A DNA stretch of 64,000 nucleotides from Amylostereum areolatum (taxonomy: Eukaryota > Basidiomycota > Agaricomycetes > Russulales > Stereaceae): contig SAXG01000005.1 of the NCBI GenBank assembly GCA_012932865.1, positions 1,295,121 through 1,359,120 on the forward strand. The letters run 5' to 3'. The notes below the pieces were generated by a model. The model made no database searches and had not been told where the DNA came from. It worked only from the letters and a program-made list of their open reading frames with translations. The position numbers were made by a program, and so were the translations under genes. This document shows positions 47,601 through 53,444 of the stretch, piece after piece; the first letter of the stretch is position 1, and the number at the start of each line of letters is the position of its first letter.

Positions 47601-50053
47601 ATACTTACTGCTTCGCTTATCGACTCTAACCTTCGCGCAACCGAGACGTCTGGATCACCTGATCCCACCTCTCACACGTAAGAGTACTGTAGCCTGAGCC
47701 GCTTGTCACGTGATAAGGACCGTCCTTAACACCTAATCCACTTTTAGATTCAAGTATATAGGTACCAGTGCGCTCGACGGAAACTATAGTGCACAACATG
47801 CCATCACCGCAACACCATCGGAGCGGGAGGTCCGACTGGGACATGGTACCGCCTTTTTTGTACCAGAGGCACGATACATGACACATCTGAAACTTGCTCA
47901 AGAGACAAAAGTGAGTTTCAATATTCTCCATCTGGAATCGGTTTTTCATGCAAGGAATGTCGCAGACAAGCAAGGTCAAATGCGTAAACCATCGTGCTGT
48001 GTTGCAAGCAGATTCTGAACACAAAGGCTGTGATGTCTCTGGAGTTATGTCAGTTGCATGTGGTGATCATGGCGCTTGGTTTCCTCTCGGAACTGTAAAC
48101 TTGCAAAAAGGCGAAAGGTGAGTACACGATGTTGGGTCCGATCTCCTCCGACGTCCTCCGACCGACCAAATTTAGACAAGCAAACGTCGACTATGCATTG
48201 TGCAGCACCTTCAAACACAACATAAAGGGCCTATCCAAAGTCCTCGCACTGTACGATATCATGTGCCAGTATGGCATTCATCTCCGACAAAGAGTCGACG
48301 GGAGCAAGTATCTCGACTTTCCTCCTGACTTAGAGCTCATTCAAGGCATCGGAGTGTGGCATGTCCATGGTCATGTCGATGCGTGCTCCCCCAAATTTGC
48401 ACCTGTATTCATCCCAGGTGTTGGGTATATTGACGGGGAGATTGTGGAGACGCTATGGTCATTTCTCAATCCAGCCTCTCGCAACTCCAGAAGTATGACT
48501 CCAGCCGCACGCGAGGAGAATCTCAATTGGCATATGCTATACTCAAACTGGAAAAAAACCATCGGAATGCGTACGTCAATGATGTATACCTTTGCTATAC
48601 ATGTAACATATCCCTCCTTTAGCCGCTATGTTGGACCGCCGACTCCGAGATGCGGAACATAATCTCCCCGACCACACGCAGTATTACGAGGACTTATGTC
48701 GTCAAACAACACCAGAGCAGAAAAACACATGGCTTGAAGAAATGGAGGATGCCTTGGCATGTAGAGAAACACGTCGTGATAAAATGGCCATATTCGATGT
48801 CCGTATACAACTCGGTAAGACCTCGACACTTATATGTCAACATCTGAGCGTTCCACTGACCGTTACATAAAATAGCGCCAGGACAACGAGCTCAGCAGAT
48901 GGCTTTGACAGAGAAAGAGAAGGCATTGGGTGGGGGAGAACGTATCAAATGGCTCGCAACCGGGATCAAGTTACGAGCAGCACAGTATGCCTTTCCCACT
49001 GCACTGTTTGTTCCAGGACTTCAACAACATCTGATACAGGCTGACACTTCAAGCAGAAATCCGAAGGCCCAGCCAAGATGCTTTGACGATCTCTGGTCGC
49101 CAGTCCAAGCTTCTAAAACAGATCCAATCGTTTAACGCCAGTGTACGGGCTCACATTGGTCGCGATGGGCTCCGTGCTACCTCCAATTTTATTCCACACC
49201 TTGACGAAGTTGGAGAAATTGAACTCCTCCCAGTGTCGGAGCCTTCGGACCCCGAGCAGATGCCAAATGTTCCCGTGGAGCAACGTTCAGTTATGCTTCC
49301 ATCCGCAATGCCAGAAGCTTGGCGATCGGACGAAAGAAACTGTCACATTGTAGAGGAGGAACGGGAGCTTTGGATAGGTGTCCTCAATGACTCGCTTGGA
49401 CATATCCGAGATGCGGTCGGTGTTCTTTCGTATCAATATCGGACAGGCGTACGACCTGCGTCGACACAAAGAGCTGTCACCCGTGCCTACTCTGTGGTTC
49501 ACAATTCATTGGGTAACCTCCGACAACATGTTCAAGTCTACATGGATGCCCACAAAGCACTCCAAAGGCTCAACCCCACCCCAGAGTTACTGAACCGTTT
49601 CAAAGTACTCACAAAGGAGGACCTTCAAGCAAGCACCGCAATTGTCGATCCGTCAAATCCTCATTCATCGCGTAACCAACTGGCCTGGTTTTGGCGCATG
49701 GACCGTCCTTCGGAGGATTCATCGGACCCAACGTGGAAGGAAGAGTGTAGGGTATACGCCTAAACATCAACACATTCACACTGATTTCTCTACTAGTCCT
49801 CCGTGTCAACTTACTACGTTCCAAGGCCAATCTTGATCGGACCACGGAACAGATTGGTAGAGTTCGCGCGCAAATGGAGAACACCATACGATTCCATAGA
49901 TACAAGACGGACCAGTGGTCCCGCATCCAAGACAAAGCCAGTCAAAATGGTAATACAGGACAGGCATGCTACGCATCACGCCAAATCGCAGTGTGGAGGG
50001 GATTACAAGAAGAAGCGGAAGCTGTATTCTCAGTGCATGGTATAAATGTATAA
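26675..50053 (+). CDS. KDZ-family transposase with CxC2-like cysteine cluster (split by a 19.6-kb intron)
   Basis: DDE-type DNA transposase of the Kyakuja-Dileera-Zisupton group. Ten exons: 26675-26956, 27008-27940, 27994-28172, 47748-47910, 47966-48117, 48176-48570, 48623-48814, 48876-48984, 49040-49746, 49797-50053. All phases agree, giving 1122 aa without a stop. The N-terminal third has the CxC2-like cluster (CFDCGIGDANWRCKQC ... CAHCLRQEHMRHPFHRV ... SLGHGGKPC), then a Pro/Thr-rich stretch. The catalytic part shows FCPACPQPGIN, TSALDGNYSAQH, CVNHRAV, LALYDIMCQYGIH, GIGVWHVHGHVDAC and GYIDGEIVETLWSFLN. The fourth intron (28173-47747) contains retrotransposon copy 1; without it and one TSD copy it is only 52 nt. 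Whether the giant intron is spliced is unknown. Confidence 0.9.
28209..28213. repeat. Target-site duplication, copy 1 left (CCTAA)
   Basis: CCTAA immediately precedes the 5' LTR and recurs at 47732-47736 directly after the 3' LTR. Confidence 0.92.
28214..28751 (+). repeat. Copy 1 5' LTR
   Basis: 538 bp, beginning TGTTACAACTTG and ending CCTTAACA (5'-TG...CA-3'). It contains a TATA box, a hairpin of GAACGAGC with GCTCGTTC, and two 30-bp tandem units at about 28323-28382. Confidence 0.95.
28478..28484 (+). promoter_or_regulatory. LTR TATA box
   Basis: TATAAAA within the LTR, inside the palindromic context CCTCCTTT...AAAGGAGG. A start site about 30 nt downstream would fall at the segment complementary to the putative primer-binding site. 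Confidence 0.6.
28754..28763 (+). promoter_or_regulatory. Putative self-priming primer-binding site, copy 1
   Basis: AGAACGAGCT begins two bases after the LTR and is the exact reverse complement of AGCTCGTTCT at 28512-28521, about 34 nt after the TATA box. This matches the layout of Tf1-type self-priming. A tRNA-primed site was not recognised. Confidence 0.5.
28789..28809 (+). other. Leader hairpin (GTTTGGCGC / GCGTCAAAC)
   Basis: A 9-bp stem (one G-U pair in RNA) with an AGA loop lies just upstream of the conserved gag frame. The same sequence occurs in copy 2. It could act in RNA packaging or translation start, which is speculation. Confidence 0.5.
30870..30876 (+). promoter_or_regulatory. 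-1 frameshift slippery heptamer G GGT TTT, copy 1
   Basis: In the gag frame the codons before the stop read GGT TTT TGA, preceded by G, giving the canonical X XXY YYZ pattern. pol is open in the -1 frame from the base after slippage. Confidence 0.65.
30876..34761 (+). pseudogene. pol: Copy 1 pol polyprotein, nonsense and frameshift
   Basis: Protease, reverse transcriptase, RNase H, integrase and chromodomain in one frame, in the Ty3/Gypsy order. Copy 1 has a TGA at about 32538 where copy 2 has CGA (context FGNFY-stop-RFIKDY). It also has one extra A in a run at about 34424 (six versus five), which ends the main frame at 34454. The chromodomain (LHYFVKWKGYPDSGNTWEP) continues in the shifted frame to 34761. 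Catalytic motifs DSGAS, YMDD and SDRGPQF remain readable. Confidence 0.9.
34902..35018 (+). pseudogene. Copy 1 ORF A, 5' fragment cut by the Plavaka element
   Basis: Start of accessory ORF A (MSTTSASSATEYTTLNRNAP ...), equivalent to 59583 in copy 2. It is interrupted after ...LSQY by insertion of the 9.3-kb element and resumes at 44286. Confidence 0.75.
35015..35018. repeat. Target-site duplication GTAC, left
   Basis: GTAC precedes the element and recurs at 44288-44291. Copy 2 of the retrotransposon has a single GTAC at the equivalent uninterrupted site (TCAGTACCTCC). Confidence 0.85.
35019..35416. repeat. Left TIR and subterminal region with (CAC)n
   Basis: TIR at 35019-35044, followed by unique sequence. 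A (CAC)n microsatellite of about 14 units lies at 35338-35379. No gene is seen here. Confidence 0.75.
35417..36244 (+). CDS. Unrecognised gene inside the Plavaka element (Ser/Pro-rich)
   Basis: Four exons splice in phase from ATG 35417, with introns after LDRL, after PHPL and after SPPP. The first two short exons give an ordered segment (CLTVYVDDGVVREMKYTPG). The long third exon is Ser/Pro-rich low complexity, then a basic stretch (HRRQRRHKPARKIITESQKARVWAERRRQ). It ends at TAG 36242. No domain is recognised. The basic stretch may be nuclear or DNA-binding. It could be transposon cargo or a captured host gene. Confidence 0.45.
36461..36489. repeat. (GAGAC)n microsatellite
   Basis: Five to six tandem GAGAC units, the last ones imperfect. 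Confidence 0.8.
36507..37459 (-). CDS. Unrecognised Ser/Pro-rich protein gene, model incomplete
   Basis: Minus-strand coding signal with a likely start at 37403 (MAGSFGLSKSSSTYRRP) or 37459. The first part (PSLMFPGPYHPDYLSQMFNQAV, KHRRLSSSSATDPPSS) lies in one frame. A Pro-rich C-terminal part (FIHPPMLPQ, DLLHPPILPADDGDALF, YLHPPMMLPEEG) lies in another frame ending at 36507, so at least one intron or a frameshift falls near 36.8-36.95 kb and I cannot place it. Composition resembles the disordered region of a transcription regulator, but no DNA-binding domain is visible. It may be a captured host gene fragment. Confidence 0.4.
37583..40838 (-). CDS. Plavaka transposase
   Basis: Four exons (40838-40053, 39999-39709, 39654-37986, 37938-37583) join in phase to 1033 aa with no stop, so the transposase is potentially functional. 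The N-terminus has a C2H2-like finger (FFCHGCRKQFSFVGLSHH) and an acidic linker. Then come GHSYDVYFRDVMECVKALY, FTPERHYAD, YNEMNTGKWWW, IPIIISSDKTQLT, VYLTIGNIPK and LAITPDVLHQLYQGMVKHI, the last a hallmark of the family. These are followed by DNYSTESTERLHIDFVKDAY and a C-terminal domain with PPSHLAYIEWF. The start ATG at 40838 was chosen because the zinc-finger motif follows directly; an upstream in-frame ATG at 41078 exists. Confidence 0.9.
41056..43693 (+). CDS. DUF6532-type protein of the Plavaka element
   Basis: Multi-exon gene divergent from the transposase. About ten exons splice in phase. The N-terminal half is basic then acidic low complexity. The ordered C-terminal half includes FPSYTDLVLDHNKLADLQRQ, DALISRAVQLAAVRVGYPL, NFRGSLKDKAATI, FLKSAFFHGPRTVCMF and NPRGFHTLMAYLYRKVS. 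These match my recollection of the DUF6532 family found in Agaricomycete genomes, often many copies per genome. The expected start (MAPSHKTKS...) reads ACG at about 41191 instead of ATG, so the in-frame ATG at 41056 may serve or the gene may be impaired. Ends at TGA 43691. Function unknown. Confidence 0.7.
43694..44287. repeat. Right subterminal region and TIR of the Plavaka element
   Basis: AT-rich, with repeated TAATTAC/GTAATTG motifs in both orientations (for example about 44114-44120, 44137-44143, 44193-44199 and 44210-44236), ending in the TIR at 44262-44287. Subterminal repeats like this are commonly transposase-binding sites. Confidence 0.65.
44286..45917 (+). pseudogene. Copy 1 accessory ORF A, 3' part
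   Basis: Continuation of ORF A after the Plavaka insertion. An ATG at 44286 is formed by the last two bases of the transposon (AT) and the TSD (GTAC). The frame matches copy 2 ORF A, including the ordered block LNVAELRRFLTEVGHRVNW and WERHTFRAAYEGEIL. It overlaps ORF B in another frame. Confidence 0.7.
44401..46113 (+). CDS. Copy 1 accessory ORF B (coiled coil, CCHC zinc knuckle)
   Basis: 570-codon ORF equivalent to copy 2 59797-61527. It has a coiled coil near the N-terminus (IDDLRRESTDVQGIL ... EMEEREVKLLRRFRKLAQ), a long Pro/Ser-rich middle, the zinc knuckle CWKCGKRGHLRRDCPRRK and an ordered Trp-rich C-terminus (QWLYWEDAML, SWRVDDLFWKEEDW). It remains open in copy 1 although gag and pol are broken. 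The 18-bp length difference from copy 2 keeps the frame. Confidence 0.75.
   Translation: MLMQSPWPGATEVPTPDSPILESQIARMIAGVALEQARQRIDDLRRESTDVQGILENHIKMLDGELRQLDSRYLTLSTEMEEREVKLLRRFRKLAQRLYSTSQSSGDSLLKSDTESTGSTGKDTPSAPPTKEKSSADEWKLPEFPICRHATAPTSTSSSMDITSPRAILFDPIPSRPPSPDPRSFLTPLHDPSPLSPRRDPYPSPASPTLTPSSLPSLETEYPESCSDSPCQESYRDSPWSFQSSDNRPDDRPAVRNRYLGHLLSCPPCLDRQLHSHYLLAMLPCRGTEAPPPIPHSYVRTPTTLEIPSPKIPESPHSDVNMILSTPTEDRSSESESSDSPMHRVRKNFKELQKIVDRMMEDRARRRQELNLTDESDSSADESDSSADKAEETAENPSDPWSNEPTTWTQGKWDAIPVKPRKHCWKCGKRGHLRRDCPRRKNAPPHFPQSRSCYPLRPQTPLSRPSPSRPDISYGPGTLMSHPHLRRTDATARAHRQLLGFLTRRESLTHEAAQHATEQWLYWEDAMLRTQREPPSRFNHSWRVDDLFWKEEDWDLQEAEESKDHWPEPW
46503..46888 (+). pseudogene. Copy 1 accessory ORF C, frameshifted
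   Basis: Equivalent to copy 2 61915-62298. A two-base insertion in a GCGC run (about 46680) ends the frame at 46691. The remainder (MKRPRSLDEEAMQELKGR ...) stays open in the shifted frame to 46888. Confidence 0.6.
46961..47404 (+). CDS. Copy 1 accessory ORF D, single-pass membrane protein reading into the 3' LTR
   Basis: Equ. of copy 2 62370-62783. It has a short N-terminus, one hydrophobic segment (LIAVISIIVGLTILTFIAS), a basic QWRRASDR stop-transfer and a tail that runs through the polypurine tract into the LTR U3 region. Hydrophobicity is kept between copies. Confidence 0.6.
   Translation: MMQSAQSPDLAIFNTPTPRWLIAVISIIVGLTILTFIASTMFLLQWRRASDRQHVQDIPLEPLRFRNLRDEDSREGDSVTTCPRYFIFHCLTRKDVAKRRITTVPQFVTVSTTRRRQCHRSSPSRRQCHRSSPSQRHSRDGATVLSP
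47180..47193 (+). other. Polypurine tract, copy 1
   Basis: AGAGAGGGGGATAG directly abuts the 3' LTR, the expected site for plus-strand priming. It is identical in copy 2. Confidence 0.85.
47194..47731 (+). repeat. Copy 1 3' LTR
   Basis: 538 bp, identical to the 5' LTR except for two C/T differences (one near the tandem units, one after the ATATATTTAC stretch). Confidence 0.95.
47732..47736. repeat. Target-site duplication, copy 1 right (CCTAA)
   Basis: Second copy of CCTAA. The KDZ intron acceptor CTTTTAG follows 11 bases later. Confidence 0.92.
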
Positions 50054-50072
50054 TACATGCACCCATTCGATT

Positions 50073-50634
50073 TCACGCACTCGAGGTCGCCTCCGACGCT
50101 GGCTCCGACTCATCTAAGAAATTGGTGAGTTGTAAGATGAAAGAAAAGGAAGGCGCACAACGCACCAGATCGTGCACGCTTGGCATCCCGACTCCTCGGA
50201 CTCGATATCCTTCGTTTTTGATGTCCCTGATTGTGGGGTGATGCGACGGGAGGGGAGCGAGAAGGAGGAGGGTCGTCCAATGAAGGCAAGGCCTCAACCA
50301 ACGAGTCTTCAGAGCTATTTGACGACACCGACTCCGTGAGAGGGCTTGGTGTACGCGCGAGTGCTTCATCTCTGGTCATCGGAAGAGAGAGTGGTCTCTG
50401 TCGTATTGAGGGAGGGAACGACCGGGCAAAAGCTTCGAATCGTGCTTCTCGATCGTCAACAACGTCGGGTGCAGGGTTGTTCACTTGTGCTGAGCTCGGA
50501 GGGGACTGTTCTTCACCACCGCTAGTCGACGGCGAACTTGCAAAGGTAGGAAATCGAAGTTGCCGTCGTTGCGGAGGAATGATGACGTCGTCGGAGCCAT
50601 CGGACGAGTCGGAATCGGAGTCGTGGTCGGACAT
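50073..50634 (-). CDS. Small Ser/Asp-rich protein, unrecognised
   Basis: Starts MSDHDSDSDSSDGSDD and continues through Pro/Ser-rich sequence with one more ordered stretch (DDREARFEAFARSFPPSIRQ). It ends KRARS followed by an intron (about 50173-50122) and a short last exon giving a TGA at 50073. It is tail-to-tail with the KDZ gene (20 bp apart) and head-to-head with the next gene. A basic cluster (KRRISSPRSRDAKRAR) may be a nuclear signal. No known domain. It could be KDZ cargo. Confidence 0.5.
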
Positions 50635-50904
50635 GATGACCTAGATAGATTAACGGAGAAAGGGAGTAAGGTGTGCACACTCACCTGTGTTAGCAGCCCG
50701 TCGTGGATGTATAGCAGGACAGATGGTGAAGGTGAAAAGAAAGAAAGAACACAAGGAAAAACGGACTTGTCATGCTGACGCGTCACTCACGTGAACCGTG
50801 GGAACTTCGGCTAGGCTGCGGTTGACGTTACACTATTTTCTCTTCTTTCTTTCGACATTCCACTCGCGCCTCGCCCTCCTCGTCCCCCTACTCGCTCTAC
50901 GACT

Positions 50905-52775
50905 ATGCCACCTCGCGCGGCCATCGACCTGGACCGGTACAAGTTCTCCGACACCGTTCTTCAACAGGAGAAGGCTTTGTTTCTGGCGCTGAAGGTGTTC
51001 CGCGAGCGCGGGACACGCACACCGTCTTCCAGGTTCTGGAATTCTCTCTGCAAAATGCAGGTGTGTCGTGATTTCATCTTGTACGATGATCGGCTCACAG
51101 TCGACACACAGGAGGACTGTCTGGACGTGATCGGCGCCGAGCTCTCTGCAATGGGCATGGAGACCTACCCAGCATTCCTCGACACCTTCTACCACAACAT
51201 CTCCGACGACTCAGAGGCCGCAGTTATCACGGAGAAGCTCGATAACTTCGACATGTCACTTTACCGACGCGACTGGGCAGGAGATGTTGGCCCCATATGG
51301 TGGACCGAGCCCAGTACGTTCTTTTTTGTGACTTTCCATCTGGTTTCTGACTTTAGCAGACATGTGGAAGAAGAACAAGAAGGGCCATGCCTCCCAGATG
51401 TCTACTCCCGCCCCCGACAATCCTTCCTTCCCTCCCCCTCTGTCGACATCTATCCCCGACCCTGCACCTCCGACCCCGCCCGCTCCGACGGCTCCGACAG
51501 CTCCGACGGCTCCGACAGCTCCGACGGCTCCGACGGCCAACGACACCACCTCGAACAATGGGGGACGCCCTGCACACGGTCAGTCTGGAACCCCGCCGAC
51601 TGTCCAGGCCGCCGTCAAGAAGGGCCCTCCCGCGAAACACGTCAAACCCGAACCTCGTCACAGTGGGGCGGCGGCATCGACCAAGGCCAAGTCGCCCATC
51701 ACGGACCCTTCACCCGCCCAGCCTCCCAACCCACAGGTATCTGCCCCCAAGAAGTCGAAGCCCAAAGGCACCGCCAAACGCTCGTCAACCACGCCGTCGG
51801 CAACCACCCCGGCCCCCACCATGCCAACGCTGTCGAGTTCGACGCCCCCCCCCACCCCCGACTCCGAAGGGCCCGACACCACCGCCTCCTCCAGGGCCCC
51901 CACCCAAGTCAACGCCGCAAAATGCGACAGACACGATAGGTCCAACGCCGACGGGTCCGATGCCAACGGGTCCGACGCCGACAGGTCCGACGCCGACGGG
52001 TCCAACGCCAACGTCTACGCCTCCTCCCAAGCATTCTGGTCCGTCCAGCACTCGACTACAGCCCCGGATTGCTCATGCCGATAAGGGGCAGAGTACACAG
52101 CCAGCAGTCAGTGCCTCGTTGTCAAAGGTACTAGTGTGTTCTACTTGAGCACCAATGACTTCAACTAACACATTCTATCCTCCAGCTTCGTACTTCCTCC
52201 CTGCCCCCACAGATCTCACCCCCCAGCCACCTCAAGCGCAAGGCAGATGAAGTCGGCGGCTCCCTCTCTCCTGACAATGTTGACACTTCGCTGTCTCAAG
52301 GTCCGAAGCGTCAGAAGCTCGCCATTCCTCATTGGGAGGGTGAGTATTTTCTTTTCTCTTTGCTCACATACTAACACAGATCTTTCGGTTAGTGTTAACA
52401 GAGGCTATGCTCGTGTCGGCCCTGAAGGCAGTCGAAGGATCCATCTTCGACCGCCTCGCCGGGTTGCTCGAGCCCCAGCTGAAGGCACACACCGAAATGC
52501 TTGCCTCGATGGCAACCACTCTCGGCCGCTCCGACCCTGCCGCTATCTCGTCCGATCTGCCCGCTCCCGCCTCCGACATTGTGTCCGACCCAAGCTTGGT
52601 GGCTCCGACAACGGATGCCGACGTCAACATGGTCGACGTCACAGATGCCCGTTTGCAGCAGCTCTGCGCCGATGTTCTGGCCGCGGTTGATACAATGGTG
52701 GAGGCAAAGATCAAGGCAGAGCTGGATCCGATTCGGGCTCTGCTGGAGCAGTTGAGTAGCCATCTTGGGAATTAG
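50905..52775 (+). CDS. Unrecognised multi-exon protein, ordered ends and low-complexity middle
   Basis: Exon 1 (50905-51313) encodes an ordered, acidic-aromatic N-terminus (DLDRYKFSDTVLQQEKAL, RFWNSLCKMQVCRDFILYDD). Exon 2 starts at 51357 in phase and is Pro/Thr/Ala-rich with (APT)n repeats. The next recognisable exon (QPRIAHADKGQ ... SLSK) is in another frame, so an intron or a frameshift falls between about 51.6 and 51.95 kb; I cannot place it. Two further introns (52129-52186 and about 52341-52394) join in phase to a helical C-terminus (ALKAVEGSIFDRLAGLL, ARLQQLCADVLAAV) ending at TAG 52773. No function assigned. It may be KDZ cargo or a host gene. Confidence 0.5.
51480..51537 (+). repeat. 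9-bp minisatellite GCTCCGAC(A/G)
   Basis: About six tandem units coding for Ala-Pro-Thr repeats in the exon 2 frame. Confidence 0.8.
51948..52017 (+). repeat. 15-bp minisatellite (GGTCCGACGCCGAC-like)
   Basis: Five imperfect units of about 12-15 bp, coding for Gly-Pro-Thr-Pro-Thr in one frame and Ala-Asp-Gly-Ser in another. Confidence 0.7.
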
Positions 52776-52890
52776 GTCCACTGCTTTTGGAAAGGGTGTC
52801 TGGTACTTTTTACCTTACTTTCAATGTTTTCCGCTGTCGCGCTTGCTTTCCTGATGTGTACAGTATCTCTTGTTTAGTAATGCAATGCTG

Positions 52891-52895
52891 TCCGC
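52891..52895. repeat. Target-site duplication, copy 2 left (TCCGC)
   Basis: TCCGC precedes the 5' LTR and recurs at 63110-63114. Confidence 0.92.
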
Positions 52896-53432
52896 TGTTA
52901 CAACTTGTCCAAGGTACTTCATTTCTCATTGCCTTATTAGGAAGGACGTCGCTAAACGACGGATTACAACTATGCCCCAGTTCGTAACCGTCTCAACGAC
53001 GCGACGACGACAGTGCCACAGATCGTCACCATCCCGACGACAGTGCCACAGATCGTCACCGTCTCAACGGCACAGCCGCGACGGTGCCACAGTCTCATCC
53101 CCGTAGATACTTGATGCGACCGTCGCTCAATGTACATATATTTACTCGACCTCCTTTCTTATAAAAGGAGGCTCATCGAACGAGCCATTCCTCAGCTCGT
53201 TCTCTTTGTAAATACAGGACTGTTCTAACTAAAGAACCTCCTCTTAAGTCTACCAAAGAGAATCCAAACTAAAGTCAAAAGCTCGCCTAAGTATTCCGTG
53301 AATACTTACTGCTTCGCTTATCGACTCTAATCTTCGCGCAACCGAGACGTCTGGATCACCTGATCCCACCTCTCACACGTAAGAGTACTGTAGCCTGAGC
53401 CGCTTGTCACGTGATAAGGACCGTCCTTAACA
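52896..53432 (+). repeat. Copy 2 5' LTR
   Basis: 537 bp, TG...CA ends, two 30-bp tandem units at about 53005-53064, TATAAAA at 53160-53166. Confidence 0.95.
53160..53166 (+). promoter_or_regulatory. LTR TATA box, copy 2
   Basis: TATAAAA, 34 nt before the segment AGCTCGTTCT (53194-53203) that pairs with the putative primer-binding site. Confidence 0.6.
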
Positions 53433-53434
53433 CT

Positions 53435-53444
53435 AGAACGAGCT
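53435..53444 (+). promoter_or_regulatory. Putative self-priming primer-binding site, copy 2
   Basis: AGAACGAGCT, two bases after the LTR, exact reverse complement of 53194-53203. Same layout as copy 1. Confidence 0.5.

Larger units (their letters stand above)
28214..47731 (+). mobile_element. Ty3/Gypsy chromodomain retrotransposon, copy 1 (degenerate, carries a nested Plavaka element)
   Basis: LTR retrotransposon flanked by a 5-bp TSD (CCTAA). It comprises 5' LTR 28214-28751, gag, pol with the integrase before a C-terminal chromodomain, a 3' accessory module, a polypurine tract and 3' LTR 47194-47731. The span of 19,518 bp drops to about 10.2 kb once the nested 35019-44287 element and its TSD are removed, equal to copy 2. 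The LTRs are both 538 bp and differ at two sites, both C/T. gag and pol each have a CGA-to-TGA stop, and pol has a one-base insertion before the chromodomain, so it is not autonomous. It lies inside an intron of the KDZ gene. Confidence 0.95.
26675..52895 (+). mobile_element. KDZ DNA transposon region (ends not defined)
   Basis: The KDZ transposase gene marks a DNA transposon. I cannot find its terminal repeats or target duplication with confidence. The two unrecognised genes at 50073-52775 directly follow the transposase (20 bp away) and may be cargo or adjacent host sequence. Bounds given are the coding extent up to retrotransposon copy 2. Confidence 0.4.

Noticed and set aside
51256..52051. 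Gly/Val-Gly-Ala repeat ORFs on the minus strand
   Set aside because: Antisense readings of the Pro/Thr minisatellites in the plus-strand gene.
50905..52775. TET/JBP oxygenase as KDZ cargo
   Set aside because: None of the expected HxD...H double-stranded beta-helix motifs is visible in either gene behind the KDZ transposase.
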